DNA of 64,000 nucleotides from Craterostigma plantagineum (taxonomy: Eukaryota; Streptophyta; Magnoliopsida; Lamiales; Linderniaceae). Below the pieces are notes generated by a model. It made no database searches and was not told the origin of the DNA. It worked only from the letters and a program-made list of their open reading frames with translations. The position numbers were made by a program, and so were the translations under genes. The DNA lies in assembly GCA_027422505.1 (NCBI GenBank), contig JAPQWV010000005.1, positions 12,033,501 through 12,097,500 on the forward strand, written 5' to 3'. Numbering within the stretch: the stretch's first letter is position 1; every line of letters begins with the position of its first letter. Positions 1-11,426 of this stretch are shown here, in pieces.

Positions 1-480
1 TGGCAGCCGGCCGATGTGCAAGGGCAAGCGCTAGGCGCACACCAGATGGCAGATCACAAAGGAAGATCATCACGCGGAGAGAGGGAAAATGCAGAAGCTG
101 CATCCGCAAACTGGTCGGGGGAAAGGGCAAACCATGCCAACTCCTGATTCTTTCTAGCAAGATGAGAGTGGCACAAAATCAGCCAGGCCGAAAGTCCACC
201 TGCGACAACCGGCGAGGTCCGCCCCGTGACAAAGCAGTGTGGGGAAGTGCAAGCCACAACCCACGCAGGTGCAGAGCCAGACCAGCCTCGATGACCAACA
301 AGCCCAAGACCTGCAAAGCAACCAAGAAGAGGGGGGGGGGGCAGGGGGAAGGGGCGAAAGGAGAAAGGAGATGAAACAGTGCTAAAGAAGGGAGATAATT
401 CGAGGTGACGGAGAAGATGAGATAGACAAGAGCCAGAGAGAAAGAGAGACTCCCTAATTGTTCCAAACTATTTGCCAGAC
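1..480 (-). other. LINE 3' untranslated region
   Basis: This stretch follows the last recognisable ORF2 codons. It holds a G-run near 331-340 and purine-rich sequence but no conserved protein. An open frame of about 105 codons at 179-496 on the minus strand is low-complexity and hydrophobic, with no family resemblance, and I treat it as chance. No poly(A) signal or target duplication is visible. Confidence 0.5.
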
Positions 481-3400
481 TCACCGTATAGCGCAAGATT
501 GTAGGTTGTATTTGTGAGGGAGTGTGGATAGTCGAACACTTAAGAGCGCCTCAATATCAGCAGCAATTCGCTCAGGTGGTCGGCGGAATCCCTCGCGCCA
601 TCTTCTCTTCCGTTCAGACCAAAGGTGGTATACCAGCGATGCAAGGGCGTGGCGAGGCCCCATCGAGGCAAGATGGTTCCCGCGCCATCTTCGAGCCGCC
701 TAGTGAATACCTTCAGACCAGTCCCTGAAAGGTCACCCAAAATGCATGTGGTTACGTACTAAATTAAGGCAGCGTCTAGAGTAAATACATTCGAAAAATA
801 AGTGTCGAGCTGTCTCCACAAGATCAGAATTGCAAAGAAGGCAGACAGAGGTTCCCGCCGCCATCGCCACCAACGGCTTGTCTCTAGTAGCCAATTTGTC
901 TCTAATAGCGAGCCAAAGCATGAATTCGTGTCTAGGAATGGCAAGTGGCCGCCAAAGTGAGTGGACCAGGGGACAATGGATTGCCTAAGGCGAAGCCTTT
1001 CCCTGGCAGAATGGTTAGAGAACCGACCATTTGAATAGGCGACCCATCTATACGTGTCCCGCTCTCCCGGTTGAATGTGAGGGAGAAGTGGAACAATCTC
1101 GAGGTACTCTTCCGAAGTTTGAGCCGGCCAGCACCAACCCCCCCTCATTGATCACATCGCTGAGCTTAGAGTCACGTGGGAGGCCCATGATCATGGGACA
1201 GCTAGGGTAGCGATCCACTAGGGGACCTTCAATCAGCCAAGGGTCAGTCCAGAGGCACGTGCTAGTCCTATCCCCGATGCAGAACTGAATGAGCAGGCGG
1301 AAATCGGTGCGAAGCTTCAGGATCTTCCTCCAGCTCCAAGAAGTACGCACCCCCGGTCGGATGGTCCACAAGGATTTATTGTGTAGTCTTGTTCTCCGAA
1401 TCCAGGTGGCCCAAATCGAGGTAGCGCCGTCCGTTAAAATATTCCATAGTAGTCATATGAGGAGGGCCTTGTTGTCTATCTCAATGGAGTGTAGCCCGAG
1501 CCCTCCTTCATCTTTGGGCAAGCAAAATATCAACCCAAACAACCTTCGCACTCGTTTCCCCTCCACAGAAAGGTCCTCAGTCGCATTTCGATGCTTCGGA
1601 TAACGCCCTTAGGGAGGAGGAAGACACCTGCCCAGTAGGTGTGGAGACCAAGAAGGACAGACTTGATCAGTTGGACCCGCCCAGTGTAAGACAGGGATAA
1701 GTTAGTCCATGAGCCCAGCCGTCTGTCCACACTAGTTAGGAGGGGCTTACACTCAGCGATCGAAACTCTAGAAGTGATTAAAGGTACGCCAAGGTATCGC
1801 ACAGCTGGGGATCCAGGCGGGAATCCCATGATGTCTTGGATCGTTCCCTTTAGTCGTTCGGCTCGCTTGGAAACAAACATATCACTTTTGTTGATGTTGG
1901 CCTTTAAGCCCGAAAGGGAGGCGAATAGGTCCAGGCTACTTTTGAAAACCCCAACAGATTCGACATCCGCATGCGAGAACATGAGCAGATCATCCGCGAA
2001 GGTGAGCATGGACATCGAAGTCGCCTCGCAATTCTAGTGGTATCGAAAGTTGGCAGTGTGTCTGATACGATCCTCAATAATGCCGTGCAGGACCTCCATT
2101 ACTAGCGTAAACAGATAATGTGATATCGGATCACCTTGTCGAAGACCCCAACGCCCTTTGAAATACCCCGCCGGTGTGCCATTGATGTTGATCTAGAAGG
2201 ACGGGGTGGTCAAGCATGCACGGATCCATCCCACGAATACCCGATGGAAGTTAAGAGCATCAAGAGTAGCCAACATGAAATCCCATTCAACCATGTCATA
2301 CGCTTTAGCAAGATCCACCTTGAAGGCCACCCGTTCGGGCAGCCCCCTACTGTTGTACCCATTACAGATTTCCTGCGCTAAAAGGATATTGTCCGAAATA
2401 CGGCTGCCAGGGATGAAGGCAGTTTGGGTTTGATGAACAAGCATTCCTAGGCTGTTCCGTAGACGATTGGCGATGATCTTAGAAATGATTTTGTATTGTA
2501 TATTGCAACAAGATATCCGCCTGTAGTCCTTAGCCAACCGCGGGTTAGTGTTCTTTGGAATTAGAGTGATAAGCGTGGAGTTCAGCTCTCCCAGGAGAAA
2601 TCCAGTTCTGAAGAACTCCTCGCATGAGTAATTTCCGGCCCAATGGTGTCCCATGCGTCCTTGAACAAAACCGCTGAAAAACCGTCTGGCCCGGGAGATT
2701 TATTGTCCCCAATGGATAGCAGCGCCTTCTTAATCTCCGCGTTCGTGATCGGTTGAATCATCGCCTCAGAGTCCGCGACTGCCAGCTTACGGGCCATATA
2801 TGGTGTGACCGTCTCTCCATGCAAAGGAGACGTCCGGGTAGATTGTCCAAGGCGCTCAGTGTAGTATCGGATGAGTTCTGTCCTGACTTGACCATCTCCC
2901 TTGAACGTGTCCCCCGCTTCATTTTCAAGTGTATAAATCTGATTGGCAGCACGTCGCATGGCCACCTTCTTGAAGAAGAAACAGTGCACTTGTCTCCATC
3001 CCTCAACCAAGCCACTTTAGCACTTTAGCCGAGTGTTCCATATCCACCGCTCTCGCATAAGCATAGTGGCACCACTTTTCCAAGGCCAATAGTTGCGGCT
3101 CCATAGGGTGTTGATTAGCGAGATCTTGGACGGTCTCCAGAAATCCTCGAGCCTCGATCACGTTGCGGTTGACATCGCCCTTTTCGTGGCGGAGGCGCTT
3201 TAGTTGTTGTTTGATGTCCTTAAGTTTCTTCACGACGGTGAACATGGGGTAACCACCGACTTCATGATTCTAGGCAGCCTTAACCAATGGGAGGAAGCGG
3301 GGGTCCCTGATCAAGAAGTTATCGAATCGAAAAGGTTTACTTTTAACCCGCGGTTGAGAAGTGTCCTCCAAGATCAGGGGAGAATGGTCAGACGTACGGG

Positions 3401-4021
3401 GAAGTTCACACCAGCCGTGCCACTTTGTTGATTGTACCTAGTGAAGATAGACCCAAGGCGAGGTAGTGCAATAAGGTCAGAGACAGTGAGACAATCAGCC
3501 ATCTCAGAGCAACCTCCACCTGGTGAGCTGCCCCTAGCCTCCGTATTGTCAACGATCGCGTTGAAGTCCCCCATTACCACCCAAGGACTATTTTCCCGTG
3601 CTCCAGAGATAGCCAAAATATCAGTCCAAAGAGCCCGTCTTTCAGTGCGTTGATTGTGACCGCACACGAAGGTGATATAGATGTCCATCTGTTCTGCTAT
3701 GATATGGGCCTTGCAATGGACAGCCTGTGGATTGGCAGCCTCAATAGTCATAGTCACGTTGCAAGCATCCCATCCCACCCAAATTCGGGATGCCAGTCCA
3801 TCGTCTTAGTCGTAGAACCAGTCCTAGCATCTGATAGAGTTAGCCAGTGTAGATGCATTTTGTTCTGCTACCCTTGTCTCAACCAGGCCAATAATCTTCA
3901 ATCCATATTTCGTAATCAATTCCCCCACCGCCCATCTGTGGTCTAACCTGTTTAGACCACGTGCATTCCATACGGCCGTAGGGATCATGGAACACCTTTT
4001 AGAAGGGCTATCGTAGGACAT
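481..4021 (-). pseudogene. LINE ORF2 remnant: AP endonuclease, reverse transcriptase, zf-RVT
   Basis: Reading on the minus strand, the endonuclease begins near 4021 with the N motif WNARGLN and the E motif LVETRV, and continues with the catalytic VVMGDFNA near 3560-3580. The reverse transcriptase follows, with KSPGPDGF near 2690, the fingers motif LITLIPK near 2560, the palm segment FKVDLAKAYD near 2320 and the catalytic FADD near 2000. A zf-RVT motif CLLCN...HLFFEC lies at about 760-860, and the tail LVYHLWSERKRR near 620 is typical of plant LINE C-termini. The protein would nick target DNA and prime cDNA synthesis there. It is broken: the frame shifts near 2600, a stop sits just before the FADD segment at about 2036, and the zf-RVT region is split between frames. 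Confidence 0.85.
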
Positions 4022-6217
4022 TTAGTGGCTATAGTGCTATCCCATTCCAGCTCAGCGAGTACCGCAAATAGGTTGTGGTCAGGTTGAGGTGTGCTAGCTA
4101 AACCTTTGCTTGTCGAACATTCCTCATTTGGTTGCCGTGTCCTCCTTGTGTGATCTTGGGGTGTGTGGCTACCCCTAGCTCTGTTCTCCACATCTTTAGA
4201 GCCCGTGGTATTCTCCACAAGCACAAATTTGCCGTTATCCGTGACTGTAACGCGCCGCCATTCGGGCCGTGCTTGCATTCCGTTGTTGGGTTGGTTGTTC
4301 TGGCGTGGGTTATGTTGTGTGGCCTCTGGTTGTCCTTGCGTCCTTGGCTGATCATTCGGCCGTGTCGATTTTTTAGGGACTGATGTGGGTGTTTGCGACG
4401 GGGCCAGTTTTGGTTGGTTCCTAGGGCGAGTCCCATCTCTGTGAGTCCATGAGTTGCATGCCCCGCATTTCTTGGGTTTCCACTTGTATTCTACCTGAAT
4501 AGGTACTATGCTCACTTGTTCACCCTCTTTGGTAGGTATTCTAACGTTGAATTGTTCGACGAATGGTTCATCTAGTGATGTCTCGACACATACCCTTGCA
4601 TATATAAGCCGCTCAGCATTAGCTGTCATGGCATCTGCAAATAGTGGCTTTCCTATGACGCTTGCTACAATTCCGAGGCCCTCTTGGGTCCACAGTTTCG
4701 TTGGGACGTTGCGCAGCTTGACCCATAGCGGGAAAGCCAAGTGTCATTTTTTCTCAACTGACATACCAATCCGCCACGTTTCGAGATATAGGGGCTGCCC
4801 TTGCATGAGCCATAGTCCCCCTTCCAATACCGCGGTTTGAGCTTCGACCGTCGCGAATCTGAACTTGAAAAATCCATTAATCGTCGCTCGAACCTCAACA
4901 ATATCCTGCCACATAGATCGGGCGAAGCGTTCAACATGGGGGAAGTACGGCCTTTTTTCCAGAAAATATCCAACAAGGGTGTGGTCCCATCTAGCTGTCC
5001 CTTTATGAACCACATCCCATGGCAAGCAGGCCTCAGCTTTACCATTAATTATCGATGGCGCCGTGTAGGATAAGGCAAGGCGCTTCGTAGGGGATCGTCG
5101 TGGTTGGTTTCGGTTGATGATGGCACCCTGAACTACAACAGCAAATAATGTGTTGTTGGTCCTCATCGTAGCCTCATAAGAGAGTTGGGTTCCATCATGG
5201 GGGCCACTATGTCCGTTGTGGGTGGGTTCGTTAGTGTAGACCCTAGCCGGTCGTTCCGTAGTAGCTGTCAATACAGTCGCCATTTGAATCGGCTGCTCAA
5301 TGCTAGGGCATTAACCATGATCGGCCCTGAGCCCAAGGCCGTTGCAGTCGTGGCCTGGTGGCTAGGGAAACGGCAATCAAGGGTGGGAATCAATGGCATT
5401 TTCTCATCCGAGGCATCTTCGACGGCAGGCGCTAAATCCGACGGAGTTTGCAGCACGGCAGCTCCATTATTTGGCCGAGGCCCACTCGATGAAATCCTGG
5501 GCCCGGTGACGTTAGGTGAATGTTGGGGCTCCCTCAGTGGAGCCCTAGGGTAATTGCCTTCAGCCATAGAGTTAGTCACAGCGTGCAGGGCCGACGGCTC
5601 GTCATCAGAAGCAGTCTCTATGTTCCGTGCGGAATCAGATGGAGGTGGGGGTGCCACGTCAAATAGGGGGCCGTGTGGATAGCCTTAGGTCGCGTAGGGA
5701 TACGATGGTGGACGTAACCCGTCGCATACGGCGGTGTGGAGTCGACGGCAGTAGTAAGTTGTGGCGATTCAGTCTGCCCATTTGGGTTAGGTACATGTCG
5801 GTTCAGAGATGGTTGCGGCGGCGGTGGGGTGGGGTTAGTTTGCAGCGGAGGTGGGGTTATAAGGTTTGTTTGCGGCGCCGGTGGTTTAGGGTTAGATTGG
5901 GCGCCATTTACACGACCCAAGAGGGATTCGAAGGCAGCAACGTTGAATCGGTCCTCAAAGTCGGGGATGCTACGCCTTGGGAATCCGTAATCCGGCAGCG
6001 GTCCAAGGCAATCCAGAAATTCCTCAGAAACAGCAATGGTAAATGGTAGCAAGAAAAGGAAACAAAAAACAGAAGGTGAAATGTCACAAGGGGGGGGGGG
6101 GGAAGACCATGAAGACCAAAAACTCCCCCCAGACCACCTTCGTCTAATCTCGGCGGTGGGGGGTCGTCGTTCACCGCCTTGAGGAGACCAATACAGTCGG
6201 AGATGACGTGGGTTCAA
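3985..6217 (-). pseudogene. LINE ORF1 remnant (DUF4283-like plus CCHC zinc knuckle)
   Basis: ORF1 of plant LINEs encodes an RNA-binding, nucleocapsid-like protein. Here the proline-rich N-terminal part lies at 5618-6217, a DUF4283-type block with ARSMWQDIVEVRATINGFFK lies near 4870-4920, and the block PLWVKLRNVPTKLW follows at about 4690-4730. A knuckle beginning KKCGACNSWTH lies near 4450, followed by a low-complexity Pro/Asn/Gln tail. An in-frame TGA at 4741-4743, next to a short A run, cuts the DUF4283 region, and at least one frameshift separates the 5' third. The end of ORF1 overlaps the start of ORF2 by a few dozen bases, an arrangement often seen in this class. Confidence 0.75.
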
Positions 6218-6341
6218 GACGGCAACGGCTAGGAAGGTTAAAGGTTTTTTGAATATTGGAAACTAGGGTTTACGTGAGGGGAGGGAAATTCCTAGAGAGA
6301 GAAAGCTAGAGATAGAAACTTTTTTCAATTCTAATTTTTTT

Positions 6342-6568
6342 AATATTTGGGTTTTATTAATTTGTCTTATTCACACAGACTGCAAGGTGAAATCTTTAGA
6401 CTAATTAATAATATGCCTTTTAATTTATTTATCGAATAATAAATTAGTTTTGAATAAAATCATTCCATTAATAGAAGTAATCAAATTACATTACTAAACA
6501 CTACACAATTACCAAATTGCGCTCGTACTCCCAGTCCTCGTACGCCATCTAGGGCATATACCTCAACA
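6342..6568 (-). repeat. Copia-A 3' LTR, partial (first 227 bp only)
   Basis: The segment is colinear and near-identical with 17382-17607, including the shared stretch around ACTGCAAGGTGAAATC. It ends CCTCAACA at 6568, the complement of the TGTTGAGG LTR start. On the minus strand the polypurine-like tract GCAAGTGGGAGAT directly precedes it (6569-6581). The rest of this LTR should lie beyond the LINE, to the left of the window. Confidence 0.85.
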
Positions 6569-6582
6569 ATCTCCCACTTGCA

Positions 6583-8949
6583 CTAATGCCACGTGCTATG
6601 ATCTTTTAACCCCATTCTATTGAGGTGTCGATCAAGCACTGCCTGTGGTAGTGGCTCTGTGAATGGGTCCGATGCATTCCTTGCAGAGGCGATTTTCTGC
6701 ATGGCTATCGAGCCATTTTCAACAAACCCACGTCACACGTGGTATTTTCTCTCTCAATATTTGGACTTACTGTGAGCACGTGGTTCATTCGCTTGTGCGA
6801 TTGCCCCGTTGTTGTCGCACCACAATGGCAGCGGGCGATCCACTATGCTAGCCAGAGTTAGCCTGAAACCTACTCACTATGCTCACAGCGTACGCTATGT
6901 CCGACCGCGTGCAAAGCATCGCATACATCAGGCTACCCAAGGCTGAAGCATAGGAGACTCCACTCATCTCTTGTCTTTATACCTCATTCTGCGGGGACAT
7001 AACCTTTGAGAGATGAATCCCATGCCTCATAGGTATGAACCCTTTCTTAGAGTCATCCATCTTAAATCTTTTAAGGACTTTATCTAAGTAAAGGGCCTGG
7101 GACAAGCCTATTGACCTTTTTGCCCTGTCTCTAAATAGGCGAATTCCTAGAATATAGATCGCTTCTCCCAGGTCTTTTATAGAGAATTCGGTTGAAAGCC
7201 AAGCTTTGACTTCTGAGAGCATCCCAATGTCGTTTCCTATCAAAAGGACACAAGGCTCACCTTCATTCTTTATGAATCCGTAGTTCTTAACTACTTCATC
7301 GAACCAAAGATTCCAACTCCTTGAAGCTTATTTCAGTCCATAAATGGACTGATTCAGCTTGCACACTATTCGAGCATCTGCTTGTAACGTAAAAACCTTT
7401 GGGCTGCTCTATGTAGATCTCCTCCTGGAGGAATCCATTCAGAAAAGCGGTCTTTACGTCCATCTGCCAGATCTCATAGTCAAAGTGTGCTGCTATCGCA
7501 AGCATGATTCGAATGGACTATCATTGCGACAGGTGAGAAGGTTTCCTCATAGTCAATTCCCCCTTTCTTACTTATATACCCTTTCGCTACAAGCCTAGCT
7601 CTCTACATCTCCACCTGGATCCAATTTTTTTCTTCTAGATCCATTTATTGCTAATTGGTCTAAAACCATTAGGCAGGTCTACAAGAGTCCAAACCAGGTT
7701 TACGTGCATCGAGTCCATTTCGGCCTGCATAGCCTCAAGCTACTTGAGGAGTCTGTACCAACAATTGCCTGGTCGTAGGTGGCGGGATCGTCCCCGATGC
7801 ATCCCTTAGTCGCAGCATCCCCATTCTCGACTTAAGTGACGGGATCGTCCCCGACGCATCCCTCACTCGCAGCATCCCATGCTCGACGTGTACCATACCA
7901 TATCTCTCATGCATATGAGATATCCTACTGGACCTACGCAATTGCAGCTGAGTCGGGTTTTCTGGAACGTCGTCTAACGACTCTGGAATAGGAGTCGATT
8001 CGTCCTCTAACTCTCTTAGAGTTATTTCTCGTCCTTTACCACCTTGCCTACGAACTATTCCTTCAAGAAAGTAGCGCGTAAAGCGACAAACACCATGTGT
8101 GTTCGTCTGGGACGAACAAGTAATACCACATTGAGTCCTCGGGGTATCCGACGAATCTCGCCATAAATGATCTTGATTCAAGCTTATCTGCCATCAACCT
8201 TTTCGCAAAGGCGGGGCAACCCCAGACCCTAATTTGACTCATACTCGCTTACGATTACTCGCCTTACGATTATACCAAGCCTCGCAAGGAATCTTGTCGG
8301 CAGAGCGGGTAGGTATGCTGCATGGATATAGGCCGCTGTTTCTAAGGCATATCCTCACATCGAAATGGGGAGATCTGTGTAACTCATCATTGACCGAACC
8401 ATATCTAAAAGCGTTAGGTTTCTCCGTTCGGCCACGCCATTCAATTGCGGTGTGCCTCGCGGGAAAACTGTATGATGATGCCATTTTCTCTAAGCAACGC
8501 ATCAAACTCAAGTCATGTACTCACCGCCTCGATCTGATTGAACGGTTTTAATGATCTTGCCAGTTTGCTTCTCCACTAATGCTTTATACTCTTTGAACAT
8601 TTAAAGACATTCGGACTTTTGTCTCATCAAATAGACATTCTCGTAACGGGAGAAAACGTCCGTGAACGTTATGAAGTAGCGGCAATTACCTCGGGCCGTT
8701 ACTTTAAATGGTTCGCATACGTCAGTGTGGATCTAACCCAACACTTATGTGGCCCTAGTAAAAGTCCCTGTGAACGGCGACTTGGTCATTTTCTCTAAGA
8801 TGCAAGACTAACTCGTAGGAATCGGGCCTGTTCACACTGTGCTAATTAGACCGTCCTTTTTCATCTGTTCAATCTTCGCTTCTACTGCGTGACCTAGTCG
8901 CAGGTGCCACATGTATCGATCGTTCGACCCAGTCGATGATTTGGTGATT
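6583..8949 (-). pseudogene. Copia-A pol remnant: integrase core, RT and RNase H
   Basis: On the minus strand the frame resumes after the solo LTR with RYMWHLRLGH near 8890-8930 (GAG-pre-integrase). Integrase core remnants follow, including SDRGGEY near 8540 and QLNGVAERRN near 8430. RT is recognisable from [18 protein letters not shown] at about 7430-7480 and STEFSIKDLGEAIYILGI near 7160-7200. RNase H is present only as fragments: the GSLMYAM...RSDIAYAV block near 6890-6960, then LWCDNNGAIAQANEPRAHSK near 6760-6830 and the terminal region near 6600. The centre of RNase H is deleted between those blocks. Stops and frameshifts are frequent, so the polyprotein is dead. The stop codon is at 6583-6585. 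Confidence 0.8.
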
Positions 8950-8954
8950 GCATT
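8950..8954. repeat. Target-site duplication, left copy (GCATT)
   Basis: GCATT sits immediately before the TGTGATACCCG start of the solo LTR and is repeated exactly after its terminal CA at 11422-11426. A 5-bp duplication is normal for LTR retrotransposon integrase. Confidence 0.9.
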
Positions 8955-9248
8955 TGTGATACCCGAACAATTCCTAACCCGTTTTGGCCAATATGAATCA
9001 TGCATTGCATTTTCTACCTTACGCGAATTACGTGCTAATATAATGTGTGCATCTGCATATTATTTGAATTATATGCTTTTCATGTTATGTGCATTTTTAG
9101 GATTTGCATATTTTAATACAAATATGTGGCTAGTATGTATTAATTTCAGCATTTTATTATATATAAATCCGAGGAATTATGGCATGAGAAATATTATAGG
9201 AGTCATTAGAGGAGAATAGTTATACGTGTCTTGGTAATATATATAAAA

Positions 9249-9310
9249 ATAATAATAATAATAATAATAACAAAAATAAATAAATAAATAATTAGTTAAT
9301 TAAATAAATA
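9249..9310. repeat. AT-rich simple repeat (AAT/AAAT)n in solo LTR
   Basis: Runs of AATAATAAT and AAATAAATAAATA form low-complexity sequence inside the solo LTR. Confidence 0.8.
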
Positions 9311-10624
9311 GAAGTTCTTTATCCTAATTACTTTAGTCGGTTTCTTGTGCTATACATGTCGAATGATGAGACATGTGTCAATTACTAAGTACTACTAAAT
9401 ATACGTGTCTACGGGTGAACAGCGCTAGTTATACGTGTCGAGTGCTCAGTGTAATTAGATACACGAGTATAGATAATATATTATGATATTCATATGAATA
9501 AGTTTTAATGAGTATTATTAAAAATATATTTTACTATTGCAAATTAGAAATATATATGTACATTCATGTATGGAAGTACAATAATAATAATATAAAAATA
9601 CCATTAGTTTAGGAAGAAATGCCATTTAAATCACAAGTAATATTATAAATGCTTTAAAAACAACAAATATATATTTTTGATATGGCGTAACAAGCAGGTT
9701 AACCTAGTAATTATCATTTAGTTGCTTAGCACATGAGGTTAAGTGTATTTCCACCGCCATGGTTACTTTATACACCACGTTCCTTCTCTTCCATCATTTG
9801 CTCTTGGCCCTCTCTTTTCAGCACGTCCATGTAACATCAAACCTCCTCTAATCCATAGCAAATCAGCTCTTAAAAGGTATAGTGTTCATAATAAAGAAAG
9901 GTTAAATGTCATAGGTATTATAAGGAAAGTAACATGTCAAACGTAGCTACGGAGTAAGGGTTAGTTCATAATAGATCTTTTTACATTTCTTCACTCGTTT
10001 AAAAGCATATTTTTAACTATATTATATGTGGTATTCAAACGTAAACAGGTTCGAAGAAAGCAATTTAAATAGTTAAACTTGGAGCGATAGGTAAGCGACT
10101 GTTCCCTGCAACTACGACACATGAACCTAGCTTTAATTGTTTTGTTGTGATATATGTGCTATTATTTATTTGATTATTCGGGAGGTATGAATTATTTGGG
10201 ATTAATAACCGTACCTCAGGTGCGAGTCGCCATATACGTTGTTTTGATTATTTGTTGAGATATGACCTTATATGATTTGAGTTGAACTATTTGTTAGCTC
10301 AAGCAATTTGTGATGTATGTTCTTAGGCACTAATTATCGTTTCGAATATGAATTTTTATATGCCATGTATATTGGGCATTGATTTTTTTACATCGAGTCA
10401 TTTATGTCGCTTTGGGCGACTGGCGATTGAGCATGAGAGGATTTTCATGTAGTCGCTTTGGGCGCGACTAATCTTGTGAGGAGCATTACGTTCTTTTGTG
10501 AGACGATACTACGATATGCGAGGGAATCTCGTAGTGGAGAAGACCGCCTTGACGGGATGGTCCACTCGAGTCGTTCCCCTTTTTGGCGGTACGGCGCCCT
10601 TTACTGGCCTGACGTGACAACGTC

Positions 10625-10721
10625 TTTTCTGGACGGATGAAAAAGACCGTGCAACTATTTTTTGGACGGGTGAAAAAGACCGTGCAGCATTTTTTGGGCG
10701 GGTGAAAAGGACCGTGCATCA
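10625..10721. repeat. Three tandem copies of a 32-33 bp unit in the solo LTR
   Basis: Units at 10625-10657, 10658-10689 and 10690-10721 share the pattern TTTTTTGGACGGGTGAAAAA then GACCGTGCA with a few substitutions. They lie in the interior of the LTR, where promoter or enhancer repeats are often found. The repeat also produces a spurious periodic reading frame on the minus strand. Confidence 0.85.
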
Positions 10722-11421
10722 TTGATATTTATAGGCCTCCTTGATATTGATTGAGCTCTTCGGTATCGTAGTATTCGGTCTCAGGGTCCATATTGAGTGA
10801 ATCATTATGAGGGTATGACTGCACTGTTACGAGAATATGAGTGGCATATAGCATACCATGTTGCATTTGAGTCACTCGAGGAATTCATATCGCAGGCCGA
10901 TATAGTTCCGATCATATTTTACACGACTTTATATTATTATGGTCGCTTACTGAGCAATTAGCTCACGTCGTTCATGTGTTGTAGGTGAGCCCGATGATGT
11001 TGTATGATACTCGCTTTCGAGGCTAGCTGTTGAAGCTCCAGCAGACTTTTGAGATGACGTGTACATGGATGACGAACTGTGGGCGAGCGAGTTCTTTTGT
11101 TTTGGGACTTAGCGTTGAACTGTGTCTGGTCATATTTTGGACATCTCTATGTATGCTATGTGTATTTATATGTTATATAGGGTCGAGTTGGGCTGTGTAG
11201 TTTGTCAGTTTGAATGTTGTGGGAGAACTATTCCTTTTTTTGAAGGTAAAGTTAGTTCACTACGAGTTGCGAGTCTAATTTTGTCGGGTGAGAAGGTTTT
11301 GATTGGTCGAGTACAGGTGTTATTGACGATTTTCAAACGGATTTCTTGCGTTTTATTTTCTCGAAGTCGTATTGTATTACTCTTAGAGTCGTATAGTAGT
11401 GTAGTGGCGTGGGGCGCCACA

Positions 11422-11426
11422 GCATT
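11422..11426. repeat. Target-site duplication, right copy (GCATT)
   Basis: Exact copy of 8950-8954, directly after the LTR terminal CA at 11420-11421. Confidence 0.9.

Larger units (their letters stand above)
1..6341 (-). mobile_element. Degenerate non-LTR retrotransposon (plant LINE, L1-like), 3' end outside window
   Basis: On the minus strand the order is 5' UTR (about 6220-6341), an ORF1 with a DUF4283-like region and a zinc knuckle, an ORF2 with AP endonuclease, reverse transcriptase and a C-terminal zf-RVT, then a 3' UTR. This is the standard plant L1 layout. All reading frames are broken. The 5' junction is placed near 6341 because sequence from 6342 rightward matches the LTR at 17382-17607 while sequence to the left does not. 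The element therefore appears to sit inside the left LTR of Copia-A. No poly(A), which would read as poly(T) at the left edge, is visible, so the 3' end lies before position 1. Confidence 0.85.
8955..11421 (+). mobile_element. Gypsy-type solo LTR inserted in Copia-A pol
   Basis: The segment begins TGTGATACCCG and ends GGGGCGCCACA, with perfect GCATT duplications on both sides. The start and end resemble the LTRs of Gypsy-1 (TGTAATACCCG ... GGTCGCCACA) and Gypsy-2. Near its 3' end it shares the block TACATGGATGACGA (about 11062-11075) with the Gypsy-1 LTR. No primer site, gag or pol is found inside its 2467 bp, so this is a solo LTR left by recombination between the two LTRs. Restoring the target joins the Copia-A pre-integrase reading from NGLYYV to RYMWHLRLGH, which confirms the boundaries. 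Confidence 0.9.

Noticed and set aside
179..496. A 105-codon minus-strand ORF with hydrophobic Leu/Ser/Pro-rich sequence
   Set aside because: It lies in the LINE 3' UTR, is low-complexity and shows no family pattern.
5627..6049. A long plus-strand ORF rich in Arg, Gly and Trp
   Set aside because: It is the antisense of the proline-rich part of LINE ORF1.
8911..9219. A 102-codon plus-strand ORF with hydrophobic Met/Leu/Phe-rich sequence
   Set aside because: It spans the Copia-A/solo LTR junction and its hydrophobicity comes from AT-rich LTR sequence.
9743..9946. Small ORF in the solo LTR
   Set aside because: It sits inside LTR sequence with no homology or context supporting translation.
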